Positions 52,742 through 63,537 of a DNA stretch of 64,000 nucleotides are shown piece by piece. A program made the translations under genes and the position numbers. The stretch is from Xiphydria camelus (lineage: Eukaryota > Arthropoda > Insecta > Hymenoptera > Xiphydriidae). The stretch is from the NCBI GenBank assembly GCA_963678675.1, contig OY783194.1:16669370-16733369 (forward strand). Direction: 5' to 3'. The notes under the pieces were generated by a model that made no database searches, was not told the DNA's origin, and saw only the letters and a program-made list of their open reading frames with translations. Within the stretch, counting starts at the first letter, position 1. Each line of letters starts with the position of its first letter.

Positions 52742-54240
52742 TATACTGATGCAGTTTTGGTCATGCAGATAAGTTTATTTATTTTTTTTTAGGAACCCTA
52801 CTTACTCTTCAAATATCGAATAACGTAATTTAATTTGTATGAAATAAGATCACTGAGCTGGAGAACTTATTGTAGTGAATCCCATTCAGCATATATGTGT
52901 GCTATTATGGTAAATAAAACGGTATTGAAACGTATTGAAAAGAATTAATTGACTTCTTTTGTGATACCATTTTAGAGAAGTCTGAAATCTATCATTATTT
53001 CATAGTACCATTTAGCATAAAACTTACAGCAGATGAACAGCAATCTCTCATAGAAAGCTTGTAGTAAAAAACTAGCTTTTTCTGTTTCTTTTTCTTTGTA
53101 GTGAGATTCCAGAAGATGCTTGCTGCAGTGCTTGTCAGCAAATTTTACAAGATCTTTTTGCAGGTATATTTAGATCCTTTAGTATGGAAATTTGTACTGA
53201 GAAGAAATGGATGAGCACTCGCATAATTGACTTGCACCAGGCTCTCAATACTAGGATTGATTTCTTTCTGAAATTTCAACTTGAATTTAATAGATATCAG
53301 ATTATTTATATTTCTAATCAGAAATGATTCAATTGAAAATGAAGAATTAGTATTACTCGTTTTAATGTAGGTATTTTAATGTTTTAAGATCAGGCTAAAT
53401 GTGCAATTCTATATCTCATAATATTTAACTTGCATTAATATTAAGTTCATTTTTTATATTCAAAACAGTACCAGTTCTAGAAAGGGATAATATATTTATG
53501 TTTCAATATATAGTATAGAATAGAAATAACCCTGGTAAAAAAGGGACAGAAAACGATAGAAATCAAGTCTATTGTTTTGAATGAGAGATTTGGTTCATAA
53601 TTTTATGAAGCGCTATCTGACATTCATGATAGAGTTTCTATCAGGTTTTAACTCTTACAGTTTGAGTCTTACCATTTTGATCTATACGTATTGTAATGAA
53701 TTGTTCTTGATCGAAAATATTTCAAATATTCCTATAAGATTGTATTGGTTTCTATAAAAAATTGTTATCATATGCTATCGTTTTAAGTCCTTTTGAAGGC
53801 ACAGTTAGCTATTGTTCTCTATCATTTTGAATCGTTTTAAAGGGACTGTTAGCTATCATTTGCTATTATTTGCTATCGTTTCAAATTATTTCGAAAATAA
53901 ACATTATTGTTTCCTATCCATTCTAATCTTTTTAAAAAAATAGTAGTTGTAAATCACTTCACTTAATAGCTTTGAAGCAATAATTTATTAATAGGTATTT
54001 ACAATTGTTTTTTGAATCGTTTTCTACAGTAAGTAATGACTTTTGAAAAACTTGGGGGATTTCACCGAAACAATTCAAACGATTAGTTCTTAATACTTCC
54101 AAATTTTCTTCATTATTAGCTCTGTTCGCAGAGCAGTGACAAAGCTATTATTTAACAACTTACGGTTCAAGATTAGACCAAACATCTCGATCTGTCGAAT
54201 TGATAGCTATCGGTAAATCAGCCGTTTCCAAATGAAGGGT
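52742..54240. other. Unassigned AT-rich stretch with one exon-like segment
   Basis: 1.5 kb with low complexity and no clear repeat. The only gene-like signal is the possible exon at 53102-53163. Confidence 0.4.
53102..53163 (+). other. Possible 62-bp internal exon
   Basis: A strong pyrimidine tract TTTCTGTTTCTTTTTCTTTG leads to TAG, then 62 bp reading EIPEDACCSACQQILQDLFA, then a GGTATATTT donor. The sequence around is intron-like. There is no neighbouring exon in the window to test it, so it could be chance. Confidence 0.25.
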
Positions 54241-54241
54241 A

Positions 54242-54469
54242 CAGGCTAAAAAGGGGGAATGTCACATTTTAGCCAATTCGTGATTTCTACACCATCTAGT
54301 TGAAAATTTCGCATTCTTTCAGCTGGTAAAAGATTACAGGCAAAAAAGGTACAGTCAAGAGATACAGACGTTTAAAATTTTAGCGTAACATGCAAATAAA
54401 GGGAATGTCCGCGCGCAAATTTGCTGTCCTGTAAATTTGTTTTTTTTGACATTCCCCCTTTTTAGCCCG
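54242..54469. mobile_element. TA-flanked MITE, CAGGCTAAAAAGGGGG ends
   Basis: CAGGCTAAAAAGGGGGAATG and the inverse of CGGGCTAAAAAGGGGGAATG, with TA on both sides (54240-54241 and 54470-54471). Outside it, CAGCCGTTTCCAAATG pairs with CAAATGGTAAACGGCT, so it was inserted into the loop of an older hairpin. 228 bp. Confidence 0.75.
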
Positions 54470-54594
54470 TACCTACAAATGGTAAACGGCTCGAGCATCG
54501 TCTAAGAGTACTGCTGAAGTCAAATTTCAGGGAAATACAGGCTTCAGCATTCTGCTTGGTTTGCTAAAGACATTCGGTATACCTGATATCCATA

Positions 54595-54841
54595 CCGTAT
54601 GTCTGACAGCAAGCGCAACAGGAGCTGTAACCTAAAATTTGACTTCGGCAGTGTTTGGAGGGTGCTCAAGTCACTCACAAATAAGAAATAATTGACAGCT
54701 ATCGAGAAATCAGACATTTTTACACTTTTCGCCCTTACGCTGCGCGAGCAGCGTTTATGAGTGACTCGAGCATCCTCCAAACACTGCCGAAGTCAAATTT
54801 TCAGGTCACAGCTCCTGTTGCGCTTGCTGTCAGACATACGG
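54595..54841. mobile_element. TA-flanked MITE, CCGTATGTCTGACAGC ends
   Basis: CCGTATGTCTGACAGCAAGC and its inverse between TA dinucleotides (54593-54594 and 54842-54843). Arms: GCAACAGGAGCTGT, TTTGACTTCGGCAGTGTTTG, GAGTCACTC. The centre carries the CAGCTATCGAGAAATCAGAC motif. 247 bp. The first seven bases equal those of the CCRTATG family, but the rest differs. Confidence 0.8.
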
Positions 54842-54936
54842 TATACAGAGTGGATCACTTGAAATGCTATTTAAATATCTGTTTATTCCCAAAATTTTTC
54901 AAGTTATTAATTTAAATAAAGCTTCGCAAAGATATA

Positions 54937-55219
54937 GGGTGAAAGCACCGGTTAGCCGGACACTACCTGTTGTCGGATAGAGAATAAAATAGATAACGCA
55001 CCGGTTAGTCGGACAACTTACCTGTTGTCGGACATTTAATGAAACAGATATATGAAAGTATCCCCTTGAACAGAGGAAGAAAGAAATATGTCCGACGACT
55101 GGAAATATCGTCTGCTTAAGTGTCCGAAAACCCCTAGCCTTGAACAGAGGAAGAAAGGGATACGTCCGAGAACTGGAAATATCGTCTGCTTAGGTGTCCG
55201 ACAACCGGTGTGTTCACCC
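54937..55219. mobile_element. TA-flanked element with internal tandem units
   Basis: GGGTGAAAGCACCGGTTAGC and the inverse of GGGTGAACACACCGGTTGTC lie between TA dinucleotides. The left half has two units with GCACCGGTTAG(C/T)CGGACA and CCTGTTGTCGGA. The right half has two units with CCTTGAACAGAGGAAGAAAG and GGAAATATCGTCTGCTTA. 283 bp. Confidence 0.7.
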
Positions 55220-55469
55220 TATCAATCCACTTCTGAAACGGACAGACGCAAAAACACTGTCTTTTCTGAGCAGAGTATAATATATTGATCATAAGTAAGT
55301 CCAATATTAAAATTGTGTGTTTTCCCTGTGCTCGTGAATTGAACATTTCCATCAACAACTCAAAGTAAATATTCGTGATGTGTCATTTTTCCAACCAATT
55401 CACATAATCCAAACAGAATTCAAGCATATTATGAATATTGGCAATGTTTCTTTATGTTTTCCAAAATCC

Positions 55470-55632
55470 CGTCAGAATGCAAGTTGCCACCTTAGTTGGC
55501 TTGCAGGTTGCCACCCCTATCTTTTTCGCTTGTTTACACTCAATTTCTATTTTTCATGAATAAGTGATGTTTACTCAGAGGCGTAGGAACGGTTCTTATT
55601 TGAGGTGGGGGGACATTTTTTCATAGGCACGT

Positions 55633-55663
<31 letters not shown>

Positions 55664-56356
55664 CAAGTAATTTCGTATATCCGCCATAATGGTTGCATTT
55701 CAGTGATATTTTCGTTAATTTTTCATGTTTGATACATTTTTAGCATGGCAGCACGTAGACGAAGAAAATCTGAACACGGTATTAAGGATTTTGAAGCGTT
55801 GCTCGTCGCAATCAAAGCAATCAATGTCGACAATAAATCAAGGAAGAGTACTGCAAAAGCATACAATATCGATATGGTACCACGAATGTAAAACAGCTGT
55901 TCACGCGAAATGTGTCAATATGCGTCTCAGTGTTTACACTTGCCCAAACTGTGATTCCGATGAGGATTTGGAATGATTCTATACCATTTTGCAAATTTGA
56001 TTTTTCATGGCAATTTCCAATTATTTTTTCATGTTCACAGCCACGTACGGCAAATAAAAACCAATATATTTTCATTAGTTCAATGAATCAGGTGTTTTTA
56101 CTCGAGTTTTTCTACATTTTCAGCATTTTTTCTAAGGGTGGCAACCTGTAAGCCAAAATTTCAAGGGTTCAATTTTCAATACTTTCAAGAATTCGCTGTA
56201 AAATTTTGATTTCTTAGGAATTCACATGATATCTAGCTTAAACTAGTAACTCTGAACTTTCTCTTTCTAACGTATATCATATATAAACAATACGTTGATT
56301 TTATCACGAGCTATGGCCAAAAAAGCTAACGGGTGGCAATCTGCAAGCCTCTCCCC
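55470..56356 (+). mobile_element. pogo-like element, internally deleted
   Basis: Subterminal GGTTGCCACCC words occur left (55481 and 55506) and inverted right (56137 and 56333); the right end TCTCCCC is followed by TA. It encloses a transposase remnant made of N- and C-terminal ends only. The left terminus is not certain. Confidence 0.55.
55745..55976 (+). pseudogene. pogo-like transposase remnant: HTH joined to C-terminal Cys motif
   Basis: The ATG at 55745 opens RRRKSEHGIKDFEALLVAIK and STAKAYNIDM, the psq-type DNA-binding start of pogo-like transposases. A stop follows at about 55890. In another frame, overlapping from about 55870, YHECKTAVHAKCVNMRLSVY and CPNCDSDEDLE give the Cys/His C-terminus, ending at 55976. 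The whole catalytic domain is absent. Confidence 0.7.
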
Positions 56357-56359
56357 TAC

Positions 56360-57140
56360 CATTTTAAAATTTCTAATTTTGACATCGAATTCGAAATTAG
56401 CGACTTCAAAAACCCTTTTCTACTAAGTTGCAGCTAAGTGCATTAACTTTTTAATAAATCTATCAGCCGTATTGGATTTGCCATTTTGAAATTTGTTATT
56501 TTGACATTGAATTAGAAATCAGCGACCTCAAAAACTCTTGTGTACCGATTTGCAGTTCAATCGAGAAACTTTTTCGACTTTTAGCCAGCTTTTGGGGCAT
56601 TGGGCTTACTGTGAGACGGTCCAATGAATAGACATTTCATCTTGTACCTTTTTTATTCGTTTTGATGAGCTCTATAAAATCCAGTATAAACGAAAATATC
56701 GAGTTCCATTTGAAAAAATGATGTTCATGTAAATTTTTCAAGAATGACACCTGTTCGTTCCAATGGATTTTACAATAATCTTTTCCTCTCAAAATTCTGA
56801 AACTTGTATTACAATATGCTTTATGTCTAATCTACTTTTCGAGATATTAGTCTTTTTTTTCGAGATAGCCTAGGGAGATTAAAGTGACAAAACCTGTATA
56901 CCTGTATTGATTAGGGAAATTTTATTATTTTAGGCTGAAAATCTTTGAAGTCAGGATTTTTTGTTATATTAAGCTAGACCATGTTAAAATATATGTGGGG
57001 CGTTCCATGCCAAATCTGCAGCTTTTGACTCCGACTATTTTTAATATGAATAATGTTTTTTTTTAAATTTCAGTTCTTAACATTGTTCAACAAAAGTTAA
57101 ACTTCTTTCTGCCCTATGGAGTATTCCAAAAAATTCTGAA
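56360..57140. other. Diverged repetitive stretch
   Basis: Diverged copies of a unit with TTTTGAAATTTGTTATTTTGACAT and GAAATTAGCGACTTCAAAAA (56362 and 56480). GAGCTCTATAAAATCCAGTA at 56666 matches 33771. No gene. Confidence 0.4.
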
Positions 57141-58080
57141 AGATAAAAATAAATAAAAATATACGTGTGTCGGCGTTTTTCACGTACACGTCAAAACATT
57201 TTTTTTCAATATTTCAAGTTTTTAATGTCATGGCGATCCATTATTGTCTTCAAAATATGGTATCCTAGGGTTTTTCAGGTCGCTGAATCCCAATCCGAAG
57301 TGAAAAATTCAAAATTCATAATGGCGGATCCAATATGACGGCGACAATTCAAAAAGTCTTCGAATCGTCGGGAAATTTTCTGTTAGCGACTTTTTGGGGT
57401 TTCTGAATCCGAATTCGCGATCAAAAATTAAAAATCGCAAATGTGATAGTCCACCATATTGAATTTTAAAAATTTGCTTGTAAAGCCGAATTTAACAACC
57501 TCAAAACACCCCCTAGAAGTTAATTTTATTACATTCTAGTAAAATTTCGTCGTTAAAATTGGTATCAAGATTGTTGTGGTTGCGGAATCTGAATTTGAGT
57601 TCGCAATTTCAGACATTCAAAATGGCAGATTCAATGTGGCAGCTAACATTTTTAAAGTTTTTGAATCGCCGTGAAATTTCCTCGGTTCGGGTTTTCAAGG
57701 TTGCTCATCCCGAATCTGCGGTCAAAAAACAAGTTCAAAATAACCAATACGGCAGACTATCACATTCGTTATTTAAAATTTTGAGTTTTAATCGCGAACT
57801 CGGGGTCAGCAACCCAAACATTCACAAGCGGCAAATTTTACAAATATTCAAAAACTCCACTTATCGATAGGTACCATATTAAATTCGCTATTATGAATTT
57901 TGAATTTTTCACTTTGGATTGGGATTCAGTGATTCGAAAAACCCTGAAATAGGTACCACATTTCGAAGACAATAATAAACCACCGATACTAAAAACTTCA
58001 AATATCGAAAAAAAATATTTGTGTAGGTATGTATATGTAAAAAACGCCGATACACGAATATTTTTATTTATTTATATTAA
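57140..58080. repeat. Diverged foldback with GGCGGATCCAATATG units
   Basis: ATACGTGTGTCGGCGTTTTT at about 57160 is mirrored by AAAAACGCCGATACACGAAT near 58037. Pairing continues through TGAATCCCAATCCGAAGTGA and CAAATGTGATAGTC to a centre near 57600. Units resemble those of 10176-10850. Confidence 0.6.
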
Positions 58081-58194
58081 TTTTTTTATAATTTTTTTGA
58101 AATCTACATTGGACAAAAAAGTTTTACTTTTGCCGAACAGTGTAATTGAATCAACATTCATGATTTTTTACATATTCCTATCGTTATTCGTATA

Positions 58195-58430
58195 AGTATT
58201 ACCTCCGCCCACGTTAGGGATTATTAATCCCCTTTCCACCCTTCAGATCGCGTCGCCCAACGATAGGTCGATGCGCCGAGGGTCAATAAACATATATGCC
58301 GAGTTTCATCTAGATCTGGAAAAGCGTTTAAAAGTTATTGTAAAACTAACAGACAGACAGACAGACACACGGAAGTGAAAATGCTCTACCCTGTCGAACA
58401 GTAGACCTCACTACATTCGGTTAAAAACGT
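58195..58430 (+). repeat. Retroelement 3'-UTR-like repeat with (CAGA)n
   Basis: GCCGAGTTTCATCTAGATCT, then AAGCGTTTAAAAGTTATTG, then ACAGACAGACAGACAGACAC form a pattern common near the 3' ends of insect RTE/CR1-type LINEs. No coding part is visible upstream. Resemblance only. Confidence 0.35.
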
Positions 58431-59367
58431 AACTTTTCAAACTTATAACGTTAAAAATATACAAAAGAAAAATGAAAATACGATAAAAATTATGTTATTT
58501 TAAAAACTAAAAAACTTTCGTAATTAAGCTTTCTTCGTATCTAATTTTATGTCCGAGAAATAGCCTAAAGTTATTTCATTTTAGCAACTTTTGTAATTCA
58601 GCTTTCTTCTTATCATATAATTTCGTACTTGAAATATAGCATTCAGAGTGTCAAATTTTGGAAAAGTGAGTGCACACCTTTAAGCCAAAATTTTACGTCG
58701 ACAATAAGAAGGAAGGGGTCATCTTTTCTGTAGTATCAAGATCGGAGACAACGTAGCGTTTTCTTGTTAGATCGTTTTCGCGTCGAATACCTTCATGAAC
58801 TTTTTACAATTTTTTCGAAACTCATAGCGAATCAGAAACCGGATCAGGTGTTTCTTTTATATCATTCAAGGCTTAATACGATCTCGTAGTCAAAATTAAC
58901 TTATAACGTCTAGTACTAACAATATTTCCACCTGAATATTGCAAGAAACACCGTTTTTGCGATATTCAATTTAAATTTTCTCAAAAATCTGACGCGATAA
59001 ACAAATTCTACATACGGGACGTTTTTGGCGTCAAAAAATTCATGAGACCCACTTGATCCGGTTCTTGATCTAAATTCAGTGTAGGAACAAATTACTTGAG
59101 ATGCAAATACTAACATTATTTACCAAACGTTCCAATACCGCAAGGTCATCTCCACCTTGTAGAAAATGTTATTAGTTATTTTCCCAGATTGATTTAGGTA
59201 TATAGAAAAGACACAATTATTCTTTACTTACACCTTTAGAATTATTCTTTGGTCGATAGAAATGGCAGACCTGATATATTGAACACTTGTTAAGAATTGA
59301 GGAGCAAACTTTCAAAGTGCATTTTGTCCATTCGCAGTTTGTCCTATAATCGTTAAACTATTAGCGA
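58431..59367. other. Unassigned AT-rich stretch
   Basis: It contains two loosely similar segments (around 58830-58920 and 59040-59120; GAAACCGGATCAGGTG versus its inverse CACTTGATCCGGTTCTTG), which may be a diverged hairpin. No gene. Confidence 0.35.
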
Positions 59368-59370
59368 TTA

Positions 59371-61091
59371 CACTGTAAGTCATTTTGGGGGTCATGAAGA
59401 GGGTATTAAAATTTGACTTCAGTTTATGTTCCGGGCTGGTTTACCATTAACAAAACTGATTTTGGTTTGGTTGTTGCTGCTCAATTAAGCATTTTTTTCA
59501 ATTTTGTAGTTTTTAGGGAATATGAAGGGAAAACGGTCATTGTTAAATTTAAAAAAAATGTTTTTTTTTCACAAAATAGTTGTGGTGGGGGTTTTTAGGT
59601 ACGAGGAATTCATTTCTGATATTTATATTTGCTAAAAACATCCACCAGAGGGTGCTACAGATAAATTTCCTATAAACTTTACGTATTTTCTATGAAAGAT
59701 CATGTTTGTTTTATATATTTTCATACATTTCCTCATTATTTGTTTCATTTACTCATTTTTAAAGTATAAAATTTTGAATATCGAAACCAGAAAGTGATGA
59801 ACAGGGTGAGAGATTTCACCAAGTGTGCATGCCTTTTGAAGGTAAAGAATGCTTTTACGGTTTATAACATTAATGTAATAAATTTTGTCTTTTTTTTTAT
59901 ATTTCATACATTTTTTAGCACGTTATCAAGGAAAGAAATTAAATTCTATGATCGCCGATCTATGCTGGACTTTCAGACGTGATGCTGACGCATATGATAC
60001 AGATAGACCGTGAGATAATGACAGATTCTGGTACCCCATTTTCGCATACAAGCCTCGAAGAGGGTTGAAAAGTACTTCGATTTTGAGTAGAATGAAGGGA
60101 AATTTACGAATGGTCCCTGGGGATAACATATGGAAAATTCGATTTTTCTTAATAAAAAAATAAAAGGTACCTCTTGCCCATTTTTTCACGCAAGCCTTGT
60201 TCACTAAATGATTAATTAATAAAACCTGGCTTCGGAAATCAAAGGCTTGTGTGGGAAAATCGGTCAGAATCTCGATTTTTCCTTACAAGATTACGCCCTT
60301 ATTTCAATCCTTTAGCCACCTGCAACACTCAAGCCTTTGGTTTCCCGAAGCCAGGTTTTATTAATTAATCATTTAGTGAACAAGGCGTGCGTGAAAAAAT
60401 GGGCAAGAGACACCTTTTATTTTTTTGTTAAGAAAAATTTAATTTTGCATATGTTATCCCCAGGGACCATTCGTAAATTTCCCTTCATTCTACTCAAAAT
60501 CGAAGTACTTTTCAACCCTCTTCGCGGCTTGTATGTGAAAATGGGGCACCAGAATCTGTCACTATCTGACGGACTAAGACGAGGAGAGTGAAATAGAAGC
60601 GGAGGCTGCTGAAGGCGAAGAAGAAGAAACCCGCTCTGTAATTCATAGTAGCGACTAAGAATAAATAATAAACACTTTTAAAAATATTTTTTAACTTTTT
60701 TTAAAATTTTTATTATTTGCAAAAAAAAGGAGCAAATAAAACAGAAATAGTAAGAAAATGTATGAAAATATATAAAACAAGCATGATCTTTCATCGAAAA
60801 TACGTAAAGTTTATAGGAAACTTATCTGTAGCGCCATCTGGCGGATATTTTTAGCAAAAATAAAATTCCTCATAGCTAAAAACCCCCACCACAACTATTT
60901 TGTGAAAAAAAACATTGTTTTTAAATTTAATAATGACCGTTTTCTCTTCATATTTCCTAAAACTACAAAATTGAAAAAAAACGCTTAACTGAGCAGCAAC
61001 AACCAAACCAAAATCAGTTTTGTTAATGGTGGACCAGCCCGAAACATAAACTGAAGTCAGATTTCAATACCCAATTTAGTGATTTACTGTG
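59371..61091. mobile_element. CACTA-like foldback with TTA duplication
   Basis: CACTGTAAGTCATTTTGGG and the inverse of CACAGTAAATCACTAAATTGG, with TTA outside (59368-59370 and 61092-61094). CACTG/CACAG ends plus a 3-bp duplication recall CACTA (CMC) elements. Arms of about 800 bp meet near 60280 and include a non-coding part (AACTTTACGTATTTTCTATG, GGGAAATTTACGAATGGTCC). A reading ending EAAEGEEEETRSVIHSSD at 60657 looks like a protein tail. Confidence 0.55.
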
Positions 61092-61857
61092 TTATTAGTC
61101 CAGGCAATGGGTAGAAAAAACGGGTTCTATTCGCAAAAGGTCGGAAAGAAATGAAATTTGGTGGAATGGTAGACATAGGTCCCCTGATAGTACACCTGAG
61201 TTTGCGACCTCGGGGGGTTGCCGTTCGAGGGGTGGGGGGATGAAAACTCTGCGTCGCGACGCTTTTCGGGGAATAGCGCCGTTATGGTAAGTGCTATCGA
61301 AAAAAAGTTCAAATGAAATATGTAGAGAACAAAATTGTGCATAATTTTGATTTTGCATTTTTCGTCTGCGACCAATAGTTTCCGCTCCACGGTACGCCAA
61401 AGTTAGGTGTTGATTTGCAATTTTCAACAAAATCAGAATTTCATCGCGGATTAAGGCGAAGATCGCTACCAAGAGTAATGTTTTCTAAGTCTGTAGATGC
61501 CCGATTTTATACATTTGGTAGTATATAAAAAAAACATATAATTTTTTGAAGCGCGCCCCTACATACTCCGATATGAGCATTTTTTAATTATCATTGTCTA
61601 CGGTAAATATTTCGTTATTATTGTTGACCTAGGCGTAAAATTTATGCTTTTTGTGCATCATACATGATACAAGAAAATATCATTTTCAACTCGTTTCAAC
61701 ACCACCCTTGAGGTAGAGTTGATCGGTGCGGTTTTTTAAAAATGTGATATCCCCAAGAGGCCTAATCCACGGTCGATATCGGGATTTATTTCACTTTGAG
61801 TCGCTTGCGACGTTTTAAAGCTGACTCGCCTTCGTTGTTATCATTCTCAGACATCAA

Positions 61858-61947
61858 TTATGAGCCATAATCGGTAAACTCGGCATTGTCTGGTTGGTCC
61901 TCATCGTCCTGTATCTGATCGGGCACGTTTTCGTCATCTTTTGCATT

Positions 61948-61985
<38 letters not shown>

Positions 61986-62313
61986 TGTTGTCTAATGCAA
62001 TCTGGTCGGGAATGTTTTCGCAGGATGTCCCAGTATAGTGTAAACGTGGAAACGAACATTTTAATCCTGCTTTACGGCAACCACAAACAGATCCACAACC
62101 TTTCTGGCATTTGCACGAGATGCTCTTAAGTAAAACCTCTGGAGCTGGTTCCTTTGCGATCCGTATTGCGTCGAGTCCTGTGGTTGTTCCTCGCCATCCA
62201 TGATCTTCTGGAGATTTCTGAACTCCCCACCAGCTCTGTACTTGACAATAAGTACGCAAGGAATGATGATGGCACGTATCGGATGTTGCTGGCAGCGCCG
62301 CGAGATTGAATGC
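61858..62313 (-). pseudogene. C-terminal part of a CXC-like Cys-rich protein, left arm
   Basis: Read from 62313 downward: NLAALPATSDTCHHHSLRTY, CQVQSWWGVQKSPEDHGW, then a Cys cluster CKCQKGCGSVCGCRKAGLKC and a tail with 12 consecutive Asp. It ends with NAEFTDYGS and a stop at 61858. The Cys spacing resembles CXC (tesmin/TSO1-like) zinc-binding motifs, and the arrangement is known to me from multi-copy arthropod and cnidarian proteins of unknown function. The frame is open but starts in the hairpin loop, so only a C-terminus is present. Confidence 0.6.
61947..61985. repeat. (GTC)n microsatellite coding poly-Asp
   Basis: Twelve or so GTC units, read on the minus strand as GAC codons inside the CXC-like tail. 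The mirror arm (62664-62690) has only a few units, so the tract expanded in one arm. Confidence 0.9.
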
Positions 62314-62340
62314 ATTTTTGGAGACGGCCCGTACAAAAAT

Positions 62341-62840
62341 TCATTCAATCTCGCGGCGCTGCCAGCAACATTCGATACGTGCCATTATCATTCATTGCGT
62401 ACTTATTGTCAAGTACTGAGTTGGTGGGGAGTTGAGAAACCTCCAGAAGATCATGCATGATGAAGAACAACCACAGGACTCGACGCAATACGGATCGCAA
62501 AGGAACCAGCTCCAGAGGTTTTACTTAAGAGCATCTCGTGCAGATGCCAGAAAGGTTGTGGATCTACTTGTGGTTGCCGTAAAGCAGGATTAAAATGTTC
62601 GGTTCTGTGTTTATACTGTACTGGGACGTTCTGTGGAAACATTCCCGACCAGATTGCATTAGACGACGACAACGACGGCAATGCAAACGATGACGTAAAC
62701 GTGCCTGATCAGATACAGGACGATGAGGACCGAACAGACAACGTCGAGTTTACCGATTATGGCTCAGAATTGATGTCTGAGAACGATGACAATGAAGGCG
62801 AGTCAGCTTTAAAACGTCGCAAGCGACTCAAAGTGAAATA
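62341..62840 (+). pseudogene. CXC-like protein C-terminus, right arm, broken
   Basis: Mirror copy of 61858-62313: NLAALPATFDTCHYHSLRTY reads well, then the frame stops (CATGCATGATGAAG replaces the EDHGW codons). Further down the Cys cluster and a DDDNDG tail appear in other frames. It is non-functional and the more decayed of the two arms. Confidence 0.65.
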
Positions 62841-62888
62841 AACCCCGATATTGACCGTGGATTAGGCCTCTTAGGGATACCACATTAA

Positions 62889-63537
62889 GGTTGTTCACCC
62901 GTGACTGGTCACTTCGACATATTTTTTTTAATTTTTATGGTAGATTAAAAAATTAACTACGAAATGAGCGAAACCCGACGACGATTGACCGTTTCAAACT
63001 TTAGTTATAAATTTTTGAAAATAATTAAATTTACATGTGTTTAAATAGGACTTCATCTATTTAAATTTTTTTAAATCAACGGCTCGATATTTTTCAATGA
63101 AATGAAACTTATAGTGTAGAAAAAGTATGAATGAATACAGCAAAGAAAACGAAAATAATTGACCGTTTGGTTATCGAGAAATAATTAGTGAAAGTTCATT
63201 TATTTCGCTTAATGGCCGGGACGACTGATTTGAGAGCGCCAAGTTGGCAACAGAACACAGAGCACAGCCTAAACGAGGTTAGGGAGCAGACGAAGAGGTT
63301 GAATAGAACCCGAGAGAGACAGACTGCGCGCGGCTGCCACGGTCGCCACCATCCGGCGTTACTTGTATGCATACGTATTCATGTATTATACTTTTAGGTG
63401 TGCGTGAATAGAACGAGACTGTACCTCACCAAAACTTTTTGCTTCAATTCGGACCTTTTACTGACTGACCTTTACTGAGCGTAACGCTAACCCAGAGCGT
63501 CCAAAATTTTTACGTGTATTGTCTCAGTCGAACAACC
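62889..63537. mobile_element. piggyBac-type MITE, GGTTGTTC ends
   Basis: TTAA (62885-62888) is followed by GGTTGTTCACCCGTGACTGG, and the inverted GAACAACC is followed by TTAA (63538-63541). It splits the right arm of the palindrome; the left arm (about 61735) keeps a continuous TTTTTAAAAA at that place, i.e. the empty site. 649 bp, AT-rich with a GC-richer piece at 63210-63360, no protein recognised. Confidence 0.8.

Noticed and set aside
59926..60591. Mirrored proteins with MLSPGTIRKFPF as a captured gene
   Set aside because: Possible, but both frames come from the symmetric arms, have no recognisable domain, and composition is AT-driven.
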